DNA of 39,743 nucleotides, from contig JBOHRE010000027.1 in the NCBI GenBank assembly GCA_050732635.1, forward strand, positions 1 to 39,743. The letters are read 5' to 3'. The notes under the pieces are model-generated. The model saw only the letters and a list, made by a program, of their open reading frames with translations. It had not been told where the DNA came from and did no database searches. The stretch comes from JBOHRE01 sp050732635 (GTDB taxonomy: Bacteria; Gemmatimonadota; Gemmatimonadetes; Longimicrobiales; RSA9). A program made the translations under genes and the position numbers. Within the stretch, counting starts at the first letter, position 1; every line of letters begins with the position of its first letter. Positions 23,977 through 33,107 of the stretch are shown one piece after another.

Positions 23977-24695
23977 TGGTCGGCTCCGAATTCCGCCGCG
24001 ACCGCGGCCGTGTCCAGTGCACCCGTGTACAGCGCCATGCCGAGCACAGCTCCGGCGATGCCGGCGCGGGCGAGGGCGTGGAGATCCGCCATGCAGGCGA
24101 TGCCACCCGCCGCGAGCAGGCGGTGTCGCGTGGCAGCGGCGAGCTCGCCGAACCGCGCGGCGTCGACGCCGCGCATCCTGCCCTCGCGCGCGACGTCGGT
24201 CACCAGCACCGCGGCCAGCGGGAGCGACTCGAGACTCGCCAGGAACGCGTCGACATCGAGCCCGGCATCGGCGGTCCAGCCGCGGGCCAGCACGCGGCCG
24301 GCATTCATGTCGGCGGCGACCACGACACGATCCGGATACCTGCGGGTGATTGCCGCGAGCCAGTCGGGCCGCTCCATGGCGCCTGTGCCCAGCACGATCC
24401 GCGCGGCGCCGGCGGCCAGCCAACACGCCGCCGCCGCGTCGTCGCGGATCCCGCCACCGACCTGCACCGGCACGTCGACAGTCTGCAGGATGCTGCGCAC
24501 GGCTTCGTGGTTCTCGCCCCGGCCCAATGCCGCATCCAGGTCGACGACGTGCAGCGCGCTCAGCCCCTGGTCGATCCAGCGTCGAGCGACTGCCGCCGGT
24601 GCGGCCTGCAACACGACGCGTTCGGCGGCGGGATCGCCGCCTTCCCACTGGACGACCTGGCCGGCGCGCAGGTCCACGGCAGCGTATGCGATCAT
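23964..24695 (-). CDS. hisA: ProFAR isomerase
   Basis: HisA isomerises ProFAR to PRFAR on the same barrel fold as HisF. This 243-residue copy has AAVDLRAGQVV (catalytic Asp8), LHVVDLDAALG, VQVGGGIRDD, RIVLGTGAM, a second catalytic Asp in VVAADMNAGRVLARGW, VTDVAREGRMRG, and AAGGIACMADL. The tail (AVAAEFGADQWQS) extends into the hisB start. A dual HisA/TrpF (PriA) role known from actinobacteria cannot be judged here. It overlaps hisH by 4 bp. Confidence 0.95.
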   Translation of the reverse strand: MIAYAAVDLRAGQVVQWEGGDPAAERVVLQAAPAAVARRWIDQGLSALHVVDLDAALGRGENHEAVRSILQTVDVPVQVGGGIRDDAAAACWLAAGAARIVLGTGAMERPDWLAAITRRYPDRVVVAADMNAGRVLARGWTADAGLDVDAFLASLESLPLAAVLVTDVAREGRMRGVDAARFGELAAATRHRLLAAGGIACMADLHALARAGIAGAVLGMALYTGALDTAAVAAEFGADQWQS

Positions 24696-25327
24696 GCGCC
24701 CCGTCCAACCGGCACGGTGCTGCTGGCGGGCAGCGCAGCCGTCGCATCGAGGAAGTTGCGGATCACGCGCAAGCCGGCCGCACCACTCTTTTCCGGGTGG
24801 AACTGCACGCCCCAGGTGTTGTGGCTGCGCACGGCGGCCGGAAACGATTCGTGCTCGTGCCCGGTCGACGCGATCACCGCAGTCGGCTCGGCCGGGTCGA
24901 CCACGTAGCTGTTGGCGAAATACGCGACCAGCGCGGGCAGCGCGCGAAACAGTGGATCAGCCGTCGCAGCCACGGCGTTCCAGCCCATGTGCGGCGTGCG
25001 CCGCGACCGCAGCCGCCGCACGTGGCCCGCTAACAGCCCGATCCCGGCGCCGTCGCCCTCGGCGCTGGACTCGAACAGGAGCTGCATCCCCAAGCAGATT
25101 CCCAGACACGGGTATCCGGCCGCGAGCGCTGTCCGCAACGCATCTGCCGCGGGCGCCAGCCGTTCCGCCGCGGGCGCGAACGCGCCCACACCGGGCAGGA
25201 CCAGCGTATCGGCGTCGAGCACGGCGCTCGGATCGGGCTCGATGATCACGCGCGCGCCGGCCGTTTCGATCGCCTTCGCCAGCGAGTGGACGTTGCCGAC
25301 ACCATAATCGAAAAGCGTCACATGCAT
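24692..25327 (-). CDS. hisH: Imidazole glycerol phosphate synthase, glutaminase subunit
   Basis: This 211-residue class I glutaminase supplies ammonia to HisF. It has LFDYGVGNVHSLAKAI at the N-terminus, LPGVGAF, the nucleophile motif CLGICLGMQLL, HMGWN, FANSY and the His-Glu pair in VQFHPEKSG. The last ~20 residues (Ala/Pro-rich) go beyond the usual end. The start lies inside the last codons of the hisDC fusion (10-bp overlap) and the end overlaps hisA by 4 bp. In many his operons hisB and hisH adjoin; here hisH precedes hisA. Confidence 0.95.
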   Translation of the reverse strand: MHVTLFDYGVGNVHSLAKAIETAGARVIIEPDPSAVLDADTLVLPGVGAFAPAAERLAPAADALRTALAAGYPCLGICLGMQLLFESSAEGDGAGIGLLAGHVRRLRSRRTPHMGWNAVAATADPLFRALPALVAYFANSYVVDPAEPTAVIASTGHEHESFPAAVRSHNTWGVQFHPEKSGAAGLRVIRNFLDATAALPASSTVPVGRGA

Positions 25328-27765
25328 CGTGTGGCGCCCTCCGGCAGCGACGCATCATCGAGCGCGTCGAGGAACTCGCGCATCAGGCGCCATGGCCCGA
25401 CCGTCACGCGGATCGCGTCGCCAGCCACGGGCAACGCCGGGAAGGCGCGTACCTGTACGCCCCTGGCGCCCAGCCGCGCGGCCAGCGCACAGGCGCCTTC
25501 GGGCACCTCGAGCAACAGGAAATTTGCCGCCGATGCCCACGTGCGACGTCCTCGCGCCGCCAGCTCGCGGGCCAGCCGATCCCGGTTCTGGCCCGCTTCA
25601 GCCGCGCGGGCCGTCAGCCATGCACTGTCCTGCTCGAGTGCGGCGACCGCCGCCGCCTCGCCCGCGCCGCTCACCTTATAGGGGCCGCGTGACTTCTGGA
25701 CCTCGGCAATCAGTGCGGCAGATCCCACGGCGAAGCCCACACGCAGGCCCGCCAGGCCATAGGCCTTCGACAAGGTGCGGAACAGCAGCACGTTCTCCGC
25801 CTGGCTGGCGAGCTGGGCCAGCCCTTCGTCTCCGAATCCCACGTACGCCTCGTCGAGGAACAGCAGCCCACCTCGCCGCGCCAGCCCTGCGGCGAGCCGC
25901 GCGACCGCCGCCGCCGGAAACAGCGTCCCTGTCGGATTGTTCGGCCGGCAGAGGTAGACGCCGCGCGCGCGACTGGCGAGGAGCGGCTCGACGGGCAGCC
26001 CACCTTCGGCCTGCAGAGGCACGGCGACGGGGCGCAGCCCGTTCATGCGGGCGAGGCTCGGCACCAGCGGAAACGTCGGCTCGGCAAACGCCAGTGCCTC
26101 ACCCGGTTCGAGCAATGCGCGCAGCGCCGAATCCAGCACATCGTCCGAGCCGCAGCCGGTGGTGATCTGCTCGGTGCTCAGGCCGAGGCGGGCGGCGAGC
26201 GCGGTCCGCAGTCGATCCGCGTAGACGCCGGGGTAACGTGAGACGGCTTCCGCGCCCAGCGTCTGGAGCGCGCGCAGCGCGGCGGGTGGCGGCCCCCACA
26301 GGTTGGTGTTGTCGCTCAGATCCACCCGCATGGGAACGCGCCCCGGATCATAGGCGGTGAGCTCGCGGTACGCAGCGCGCCGCGGCACCGCGGTGACCGT
26401 CCGCTGCGCACGCTGCGGCACCACCACAATCGATGCATCGCTCCGTTCGGTCCGTCGCGCGCGCGCCGCGGCCGCATGCGCCGGCAGGCCCTCGGCCTCG
26501 GCCAGCACCGCGGCCGGTGCGGCCAGGGCCGCAGCCGCTTCCTCCGTCAGCTCCTGGTAGCTGGTCCAGCGTACGAAGTCGAGCGTGGACAGCCCCGAAT
26601 GCGCGCGTGCGAGTCCGGCCGTCGGCAGCACGTGGTTCGCGCCGGTCAGGTAGTCGCCGAAGCAGACCGAGCTGTGCCGGCCCAGGAAAACCGTACCGGC
26701 GGCGCGCACCTGTTCGAGTGCCGACCGCGGCTCACGCACCAGCAGCAGCAGGTGCTCGGGCGCGTAATACTCGGCGAAGGCGAGCGCTTCGTCGAGCGAC
26801 GTCGCCAGCAGCAGCGCTCCCCGCGCCGCCAGCGCACTCCGGATGATCTCGCGGCGCGGCGCGCTCGCGATCGTCCGTGCCAGCGCTCTCAGCACCTCGG
26901 TACGCACCCGCGCGCACGTCGTGATCAGGACGCCCGCTGCATCCGGATCGTGCTCGGCCTGCGCGACCAGCTCGAGCGCGGCCAGTTGCGGGTCTGCGCT
27001 CTCGTCCGCAATGATCAGGATCTCCGACGGTCCGGCAGGGCAGTCGCTCGCCACGGTGCCCGTGAGCTGTCGCTTCGCCTCGGTCACGTAGGCGTTTCCC
27101 GGTCCGACTACCTTGTCCACCCGCGGTACCGATGCGGTGCCGTAGGCCAGCGCTGCGATCGCGCCCGCACCGCCGGCGGCGAAGACGCGGTCCGCGCCGG
27201 CGATCGCGCACGCTGCCAGCACCGAGACCGGAGGACGCCCATCCGGACCCGCTGGCGAGCAGACAATGACCTCGGCGACGCCCGCGGCGCGGGCAGGTGC
27301 TGCGCCCATCAGCACGCTGCTCGGGTATGCGGCCCGGCCGCCCGGCGCGTAGACGCCCACGCGACGGAGCGGGTCCGGCCGCCGGCCGAGGCGCACGCCC
27401 GGCGCGACCTCCAGCTCGAGTCGCGCCGGCACCTGCGCGCGGTGAAACGCGCTGATCGCGTCGTTCGCCTGCTCGAGCGCGTGCCGGACCGGCGCAGCGA
27501 GCGTCCGCAGCGCCTCGCGCCACGCGCTGCGCGGCACCTCGAGTTCCTCGAGCACCACACCATCGAGACGCAGCGCCTGCGCGCGCAGCGCCGCGTCGCC
27601 GCGCTCGCGAACGTCCGCCAGCAGGTCGGCCACGATGCGCGTGACAGCGGGGTCCGTGGCGCGTCCCCGATCGAGGAGGCGGGCGACGTCGCCCGGAGAC
27701 AGCGCCCCCAGCTCCCCCTGCACCGCGACCTCGACGTCGACCGCCCCTGCGCTCGTCACGGTCAC
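25318..27765 (-). CDS. hisDC: Histidinol dehydrogenase fused to histidinol-phosphate aminotransferase
   Basis: One 815-residue frame holds two complete enzymes. Residues ~1-440 are HisD (final two oxidations of histidinol): VGVYAPGGRAAYPSSVLM, VDKVVGPGNAYVTEAKR, CPAGPSEILIIAD, zinc and catalytic residues Gln269, His272, Glu337, His338, Asp371 and His430, and GLSTLDF. After a ~30-residue link (ERSDASIVVVPQRAQRTVTA) residues ~465-815 are HisC (transamination of imidazole-acetol phosphate): DLSDNTNLWGPPP, TGCGSDDVLD, CRPNNPTGT, LDEAYVGF and the PLP lysine Lys667 in RTLSKAYGLAGLRVGF. No stop or frameshift lies between them. The two steps are not consecutive (a phosphatase acts between), so direct channelling is not obvious. 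It overlaps hisG by 4 bp and hisH by 10 bp. Confidence 0.95.
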   Translation of the reverse strand: MTVTSAGAVDVEVAVQGELGALSPGDVARLLDRGRATDPAVTRIVADLLADVRERGDAALRAQALRLDGVVLEELEVPRSAWREALRTLAAPVRHALEQANDAISAFHRAQVPARLELEVAPGVRLGRRPDPLRRVGVYAPGGRAAYPSSVLMGAAPARAAGVAEVIVCSPAGPDGRPPVSVLAACAIAGADRVFAAGGAGAIAALAYGTASVPRVDKVVGPGNAYVTEAKRQLTGTVASDCPAGPSEILIIADESADPQLAALELVAQAEHDPDAAGVLITTCARVRTEVLRALARTIASAPRREIIRSALAARGALLLATSLDEALAFAEYYAPEHLLLLVREPRSALEQVRAAGTVFLGRHSSVCFGDYLTGANHVLPTAGLARAHSGLSTLDFVRWTSYQELTEEAAAALAAPAAVLAEAEGLPAHAAAARARRTERSDASIVVVPQRAQRTVTAVPRRAAYRELTAYDPGRVPMRVDLSDNTNLWGPPPAALRALQTLGAEAVSRYPGVYADRLRTALAARLGLSTEQITTGCGSDDVLDSALRALLEPGEALAFAEPTFPLVPSLARMNGLRPVAVPLQAEGGLPVEPLLASRARGVYLCRPNNPTGTLFPAAAVARLAAGLARRGGLLFLDEAYVGFGDEGLAQLASQAENVLLFRTLSKAYGLAGLRVGFAVGSAALIAEVQKSRGPYKVSGAGEAAAVAALEQDSAWLTARAAEAGQNRDRLARELAARGRRTWASAANFLLLEVPEGACALAARLGARGVQVRAFPALPVAGDAIRVTVGPWRLMREFLDALDDASLPEGATRCM

Positions 27766-28619
27766 GGCATCAGCCTCTCGATCTCGGTGACCAGAATGCC
27801 CGCGCCGCCGATCGCCTTGAGCGCCGCGATCGTGCGGTACACGTCGCGTCGCTCGACGACGGCGTGCGCGGCCACGTGATCGGCCCCGTTCAGAATGTCG
27901 ATGATCGTGGGTCCGTTCAGACCTGGCAGGATCCGCTTCACCTGCTCGAGCTCCGTCCGCGGTACGTTCACCATCAGGTAGCGCTTGTCGTACGCGCGAA
28001 TCACGGATTCGAGCGCGGCCTGCAGCTCCGCGATGGCGCGGGGCGCTGGCTCGAGCGCGGCGGATCGCGCGATCAGAACGGCACTCGACTCGAGCACGGT
28101 CGCCAGCTCCCGCAGGCCGTTCACCTTCAGCGTGGATCCAGTGGACACCAGATCCACGATCACGTCGGCCACGCCCAGGAGAGGCGCGATCTCCGCGGCG
28201 CCGGAAACCGGCACCACCTCGACACGCAAGCCCCGCTCACCGAAGAACCGCGTCGTCGTACGCGGGAACGAGGTGGCGACCCGCGCGCCGGCCGGCAGCT
28301 CCTCCAGCACGCCCAGGTTGCCATCCTCGCGCGCCGCGACCGCCAGCCGGCAGCGGCCGAAGCCGAGAGCCAGCAGTGTCACGACCGGTCGGCCCGCTTC
28401 GGCCACCAGATCGCCACCCGTGATGCCGACGTCGGCCGCGCCATCCGCCACGAACTCCGGGATGTCACGCGCGCGGACGAAGAGCGCCAGGAACTCGCCG
28501 CCGAGCGACGCCTGCAGCGCCCGCTCGCCGTTCCGCTCCAGCTCCAAGCCCGCGCGTTCCAGTAACGCGCGCGCGCCCTCGGCTAGCCGCCCTTTGCTCG
28601 GTAGTGCCAGTCTGATCAT
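27762..28619 (-). CDS. hisG: ATP phosphoribosyltransferase (long form)
   Basis: HisG commits ATP and PRPP to histidine synthesis. At 285 residues it is the long, self-sufficient form: the catalytic part has LALPSKGRLAEGA, DIPEFVADGAADVGITGGDLV, ATSFPRTTTRFF, VSGAAEIAPLLGVADVIVDLVSTGSTLKVNGL. A C-terminal ACT-like regulatory domain (~205-285: RAYDKRYLMVNVPRTELEQVKRIL, GADHVAAHAVV) is expected to bind histidine for feedback inhibition, so no HisZ partner is needed. I start it at 28619, behind GAGAG and just after the attenuator. It is the first structural gene of the his operon. Confidence 0.96.
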   Translation of the reverse strand: MIRLALPSKGRLAEGARALLERAGLELERNGERALQASLGGEFLALFVRARDIPEFVADGAADVGITGGDLVAEAGRPVVTLLALGFGRCRLAVAAREDGNLGVLEELPAGARVATSFPRTTTRFFGERGLRVEVVPVSGAAEIAPLLGVADVIVDLVSTGSTLKVNGLRELATVLESSAVLIARSAALEPAPRAIAELQAALESVIRAYDKRYLMVNVPRTELEQVKRILPGLNGPTIIDILNGADHVAAHAVVERRDVYRTIAALKAIGGAGILVTEIERLMP

Positions 28620-28636
28620 GGTTCTCTCGGGACATA

Positions 28637-28672
28637 AAAAAACGCGGCCCGTCCAGGATGGACGGGCCGCGC
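28637..28672 (-). terminator. his operon attenuator terminator
   Basis: On the minus strand a perfect 12-bp stem (CGCGGCCCGTCC/GGACGGGCCGCG) with a 5-nt loop is followed by seven T, ending 17 bp before hisG. GGACGGG at 28729-28735, just after the His codons of the leader, can pair with CCCGTCC of the upstream arm to form the antiterminator. Confidence 0.94.
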
Positions 28673-28695
28673 CGACGTTGCGTCGCGCCGCTCGA

Positions 28696-28782
28696 TCAGT
28701 CACGCAGGCGCACACACCGCCGTCTCGACCCGTCCGGGCCGTGATGGTGATGGTGCCGATGCGTGATGCGCTGCGCGTTCAT
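28696..28782 (-). CDS. hisL: Histidine leader peptide
   Basis: A 28-residue ORF starting MNAQRI and then THRHHHHHGPDG: six His codons within seven, five of them consecutive. It ends at TGA, 24 bp before the terminator stem. Ribosome stalling on the His codons when charged tRNA-His is scarce would expose GGACGGG for antiterminator pairing and let transcription reach hisG. It lacks a ribosome-binding site; the predicted transcript starts only about 2 nt before the ATG. Named by analogy with hisL of enterobacteria; the His run is the only common trait. Confidence 0.93.
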   Translation of the reverse strand: MNAQRITHRHHHHHGPDGSRRRCVRLRD

Positions 28783-28790
28783 GGTCCGGC

Positions 28791-28820
28791 AAGCTATGCG
28801 CGAGCGAGGTGCCCGGTCAA
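28791..28820 (-). promoter_or_regulatory. his operon promoter
   Basis: On the minus strand TTGACC (28815-28820) and TAGCTT (28791-28796) are 18 bp apart, the same spacing as in the pheA promoter. Transcription would begin near 28784, about 2 nt ahead of the leader ATG. The -35 box starts 6 bp past the ilvD stop codon. Confidence 0.6.
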
Positions 28821-28826
28821 GTGGCT

Positions 28827-30497
28827 TCATTGCGCGCTGGTCACGGCGCCCGTGGCGGCCGAGCCGACCAGCATCGCGTACTTGGCCATGACACCGGTCC
28901 GATACGCCAGCGGCCGCGGCAGCCACGCGTCCAGACGCGCCGCAAGCGCCGCACCGTCGAGCTCGACATCGATCCTGCGATTCGTCACGTCGATGACGAC
29001 CACGTCACCGTCCTGCAACGCGGCGATCGGCCCGCCCAGAGCCGCCTCGGGCGCCACGTGCCCGGCCATCAGTCCGTGCGTCGCGCCGGAGAAGCGGCCG
29101 TCGGTGAGCAGCGCCACCGAGGCACCCAGGCCTGCACCCGCCAGCGCCGCCGTCACGCCCAGCATCTCGCGCATGCCCGGTCCGCCCCGGGGACCTTCAT
29201 TGCGGATCACGATGACATCGCCTTCGCGAATGCCGCCGCCGGACACGGCCGCGAACGCGTCCTCCTCGCGCTCGAAGACACGGGCGGGACCACGATGAAA
29301 CGTGCGCTCGTGACCTGCCACCTTCAGCACCGCGCCCTCCGGTGCCAGGTTGCCTTTCATGATGACCAGTCCGCCAAACGGCTTCAGCGGCGCACTGATC
29401 GGCCGAACCACCTCCTGGCCGGGTGTTTCGGTGACGCGCTCGGCCTCCTCCCCGATCGTGCGTCCCGTAACCGTGAGCGCATCCTCGTGAAGCAGGTGTG
29501 CCTCGGCCAGGCGGCGCAGGATCAAGCCCACGCCGCCCGCGCGGTGCAGGTCCACGGCCGTGAAGCGGCCGCCCGGCTTGAGATCCGCGAGCAGCGGTGT
29601 CTTACGACCGATACGCTCGATGTCGTCAATGGTGAAGTCGACGCCGGCGTCGCGGGCGACGGCGAGCAGATGCAAGACCGCGTTGGTCGAGCCGCCCGAG
29701 GCGACGACCGCGGCCGTCGCATTCTCCAACGCCTCGCGCGTGATGATCGTACAGACGCTCCGCTCGTCGTTCACCAGCCGCACGGCCAGACGCCCACACG
29801 CGCGGGCAACGTCCTGCTTCGCGGGATCGAGCGCGGGCACACTGCCGCTGCCGAGCGCCGAAACGCCCATCGCCTCGAACGCCGTCGCCATGGTATTCGC
29901 CGTGAACTGGCCGCCGCACGCGCCCGCGCCCGGGCACGCGGCGCATTCGATTGCGTGCAGCTGCTCGTCCGTGATGCGACCGGCCGCGCGCGCGCCAACG
30001 GCCTCGAACACATCCTGAATCGTGATGTCGCTGCCCTCGTAGCGGCCCGGCATGATCGAGCCGCCGTACAGCATGAGGCCCGGGCGATCGAGCCGGGCAA
30101 GGCCCATGACCGTGCCCGGGATGGTCTTGTCGCACCCCGAGATGGCGACCATACCGTCGAAGAAGTAACCGCGTCCCATCAGCTCGATGGAGTCGGCGAC
30201 CAGCTCCCGGCTGATCAGCGACGCTTTCATGCCTTCCGTGCCCATGGTGATCCCATCCGACACGACTGGCATATTGAACTCCAGTGCGGCGCCGCCGGCC
30301 TCGCGGATGCCCTCCTTCACCCACTGTCCCAGCTCGCGCAGATGCGCGTTGCACGGCGTGGTTTCCGACCAGGTATTGGCGATGCCGATGAGCGGTCGCT
30401 CGAAGTCGTCGTCGCTGAACCCGACGGCGCGCAGCATCGCGCGCGCGGGCGCCCGATCGTAACCGGCAACGATGGTTCGGCTGATCAGCGTGCTCAA
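28827..30497 (-). CDS. ilvD: Dihydroxy-acid dehydratase
   Basis: This 556-residue iron-sulfur dehydratase makes the 2-keto acids for isoleucine and valine. Cluster and active-site motifs are visible: TTPCNAHL, SDGITMGTEGMKASLISRE, ISGCDKTIPG, GAGACGGQFTANTMATA, SGGSTNAVLHL, FGGLVIMKGNL, GPRGGPGMREML, and TDGRFSGATHGLMAGHVAPEA with the catalytic Ser. Length matches the family. Its start overlaps the ilvE stop by 4 bp; it is the last gene of the branched-chain operon. No terminator separates it from the his promoter, so readthrough into the his attenuator is possible. Confidence 0.97.
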   Translation of the reverse strand: MSTLISRTIVAGYDRAPARAMLRAVGFSDDDFERPLIGIANTWSETTPCNAHLRELGQWVKEGIREAGGAALEFNMPVVSDGITMGTEGMKASLISRELVADSIELMGRGYFFDGMVAISGCDKTIPGTVMGLARLDRPGLMLYGGSIMPGRYEGSDITIQDVFEAVGARAAGRITDEQLHAIECAACPGAGACGGQFTANTMATAFEAMGVSALGSGSVPALDPAKQDVARACGRLAVRLVNDERSVCTIITREALENATAAVVASGGSTNAVLHLLAVARDAGVDFTIDDIERIGRKTPLLADLKPGGRFTAVDLHRAGGVGLILRRLAEAHLLHEDALTVTGRTIGEEAERVTETPGQEVVRPISAPLKPFGGLVIMKGNLAPEGAVLKVAGHERTFHRGPARVFEREEDAFAAVSGGGIREGDVIVIRNEGPRGGPGMREMLGVTAALAGAGLGASVALLTDGRFSGATHGLMAGHVAPEAALGGPIAALQDGDVVVIDVTNRRIDVELDGAALAARLDAWLPRPLAYRTGVMAKYAMLVGSAATGAVTSAQ

Positions 30498-31462
30498 GCG
30501 GCTACCGTGCGACGGCGGCCACGTGCGCTGGGCACGCGAAGATCGACCGGCGTCAGCCAGTCGTGCTCGTCGGCCTGCAGCCCGCGAGCGATCCCGAGCA
30601 GGCGCTCCTGCAGCCTGGAAGTCACCTCGCCAGGGCGGCCAGCGCCGATCGGCACCCGGTCGATGCTGCGGATCGGCGTGATCTCGACCGCCGTACCCGC
30701 GAAGAAGACTTCGTCCGCGATGTAGAGCAGCTCGCGCGGTACCGCTTGCTCGCGGACCGGGATCCCGAGGTCGCGGGCGAGCGTCAGCACACAGTCCCGG
30801 GTGATGCCTGGCAGCAGCGTTCCGTCGACCGCCGGGGTCATCAGTACGCCGTCGCGAACCAGGAACACGTTCTGCCCGCTCCCCTCGCTGACCAGCCCGT
30901 CAGGCCCGAGCGCGATGCCTTCGGCGTAGCCGTTGCTCTGCGCCTCCATCTTGATGAGCTGCGAGCTCAGATAGTTGCCACCGGCCTTGGCGAGCGCAGG
31001 TATCGTGTTCGGCGCCGCGCGCTGCCAGCTCGAGACGCACGCGTCGACGCCCTGCTTCAGAGACGCGTCGCCGAGGTACGCGCCCCACGGAAAGCAGAGG
31101 ATGAAGGTGTCGATGGCGCAATTCCGCGGATCGATGCCGAAACTGCCGCTACCGCGCAGCACGACCGGCCGGATATAGCACGCCTCTTGACGGTTGCGAG
31201 CGACCACCGCACAGCACGCATCAATGATCTGCGCCTCGTCGAACGGCGGCGTCATTCGATAGATGCGTGCCGAATCGAGCAGCCTGCGCACGTGCGCGCG
31301 CAGGCGGAAAACCGCCGGGCCCCGCGGCGTAGCATAGCAGCGGATGCCCTCGAAGACGGAGGACCCGTAATGCACGACGTGACTCCCGACGTGAATGTTG
31401 GCGGCGTCCCAGCGCAGCCATTTGCCGTTTTTCCAGATCCAGTCCGTACGCGGATTCGTCAT
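30494..31462 (-). CDS. ilvE: Branched-chain amino-acid aminotransferase
   Basis: This 322-residue fold-type IV PLP enzyme transaminates the keto acids of leucine, isoleucine and valine. It has IHVGSHVVHYGSSVFEGIRCY, RLRAHVRRLLDSARIYRM, YIRPVVLRG, the PLP lysine in ALAKAGGNYLSSQL, and LVSEGSGQNVF. The start at 31462 has GGAGA 7 nt upstream; a second ATG two codons earlier is too close to it. A 9-bp-unit inverted repeat element fills the 133 bp between ilvC and this gene, the only large gap in the operon. The C-terminus (VPSARGRRRTVAA) is slightly extended. Confidence 0.96.
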   Translation of the reverse strand: MTNPRTDWIWKNGKWLRWDAANIHVGSHVVHYGSSVFEGIRCYATPRGPAVFRLRAHVRRLLDSARIYRMTPPFDEAQIIDACCAVVARNRQEACYIRPVVLRGSGSFGIDPRNCAIDTFILCFPWGAYLGDASLKQGVDACVSSWQRAAPNTIPALAKAGGNYLSSQLIKMEAQSNGYAEGIALGPDGLVSEGSGQNVFLVRDGVLMTPAVDGTLLPGITRDCVLTLARDLGIPVREQAVPRELLYIADEVFFAGTAVEITPIRSIDRVPIGAGRPGEVTSRLQERLLGIARGLQADEHDWLTPVDLRVPSARGRRRTVAA

Positions 31463-31480
31463 CAGCATTCTCCATGATAC

Positions 31481-31590
31481 GTCACCGCAGAGCACGCGGA
31501 GAGCGCAGAAAAATGACAACAAAAAATATTCATCAAACCAACAGCCAACGTTTCGATGCTCGGCGGCCTCTGCGACCTCTGCAGTGGGTC
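31481..31590. repeat. 9-bp-unit inverted-repeat element between ilvC and ilvE
   Basis: Left arm at 31484-31510 (ACCGCAGAG CACGCGGAG AGCGCAGAA), right arm at 31563-31586 with GCCTCTGCGACCTCTGCAGT, about 50 bp of A/T-rich DNA between. Same unit and polarity as the elements in thiC and at leuC/leuD. It occupies almost the whole intergenic gap and could fold into a long hairpin in the operon mRNA. Confidence 0.85.
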
Positions 31591-31595
31591 GTCCT

Positions 31596-32606
<1,011 letters not shown>

Positions 32607-32609
32607 GAA

Positions 32610-33107
32610 TCAGTCTCCGTTGGTTGAATCCGGGACGCGCGACGCGCGCACCATCGCGACACGCCCGGTCCGGGAAAGCTCCTCCAGGCCCAGCGGCCGC
32701 ACCAGGTCGATGAACTGATCGAGATCCGCGGGCCTCCCCGTCAGCTCCAGCACCATGCCGTTGCTGCCGACGTCGAGCACGCGGCCGCCGAACACACTGC
32801 AGAGCGCGACGACTTCCTGCCGCTGCTGGCGCGTGACCCGCAGCTTGAGCAGCGCCGTCTCGCGCTCGAGCGTGGACGCGTGTGTCACATCCTGTACGCG
32901 CAGCACCTCCACCAGCCGGTCGAGCTGCTTGACCACCTGCTCCACATCGTCGGCCTCGACGACCAGCGTCATGCGGCTCAGGCCCTCGGCTTCGCTCCGC
33001 CCGACCGCAATGCTGTCGATGTTGTAGCGGCGGCGGCGAAACAGACTCACCGCGCGGTTCAATGTGCCCGGATGGTCCTGCACGAGCGCGAGCAGAGTGT
33101 GCTTCAC
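32610..33107 (-). CDS. ilvN: Acetolactate synthase, small regulatory subunit
   Basis: This 165-residue ACT-domain protein begins MKHTLLALVQDHPGTLNRAVSLFRRRRYNIDSI, the valine-binding ACT motif. A second ACT-like half follows (LLKLRVTRQQRQEVVALCSVFGGRVLDVG). It binds the large subunit IlvB, raises its activity and gives feedback inhibition. Length is usual for IlvH/IlvN of the ~160-residue type. It overlaps the ilvB stop by 4 bp, fitting a stoichiometric complex. Confidence 0.96.
   Translation of the reverse strand: MKHTLLALVQDHPGTLNRAVSLFRRRRYNIDSIAVGRSEAEGLSRMTLVVEADDVEQVVKQLDRLVEVLRVQDVTHASTLERETALLKLRVTRQQRQEVVALCSVFGGRVLDVGSNGMVLELTGRPADLDQFIDLVRPLGLEELSRTGRVAMVRASRVPDSTNGD

Noticed and set aside
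28741..28760. Five consecutive His codons looking like an affinity tag
   Set aside because: The run is within a short ORF with stop, antiterminator and terminator directly before hisG, so it is a natural leader peptide.
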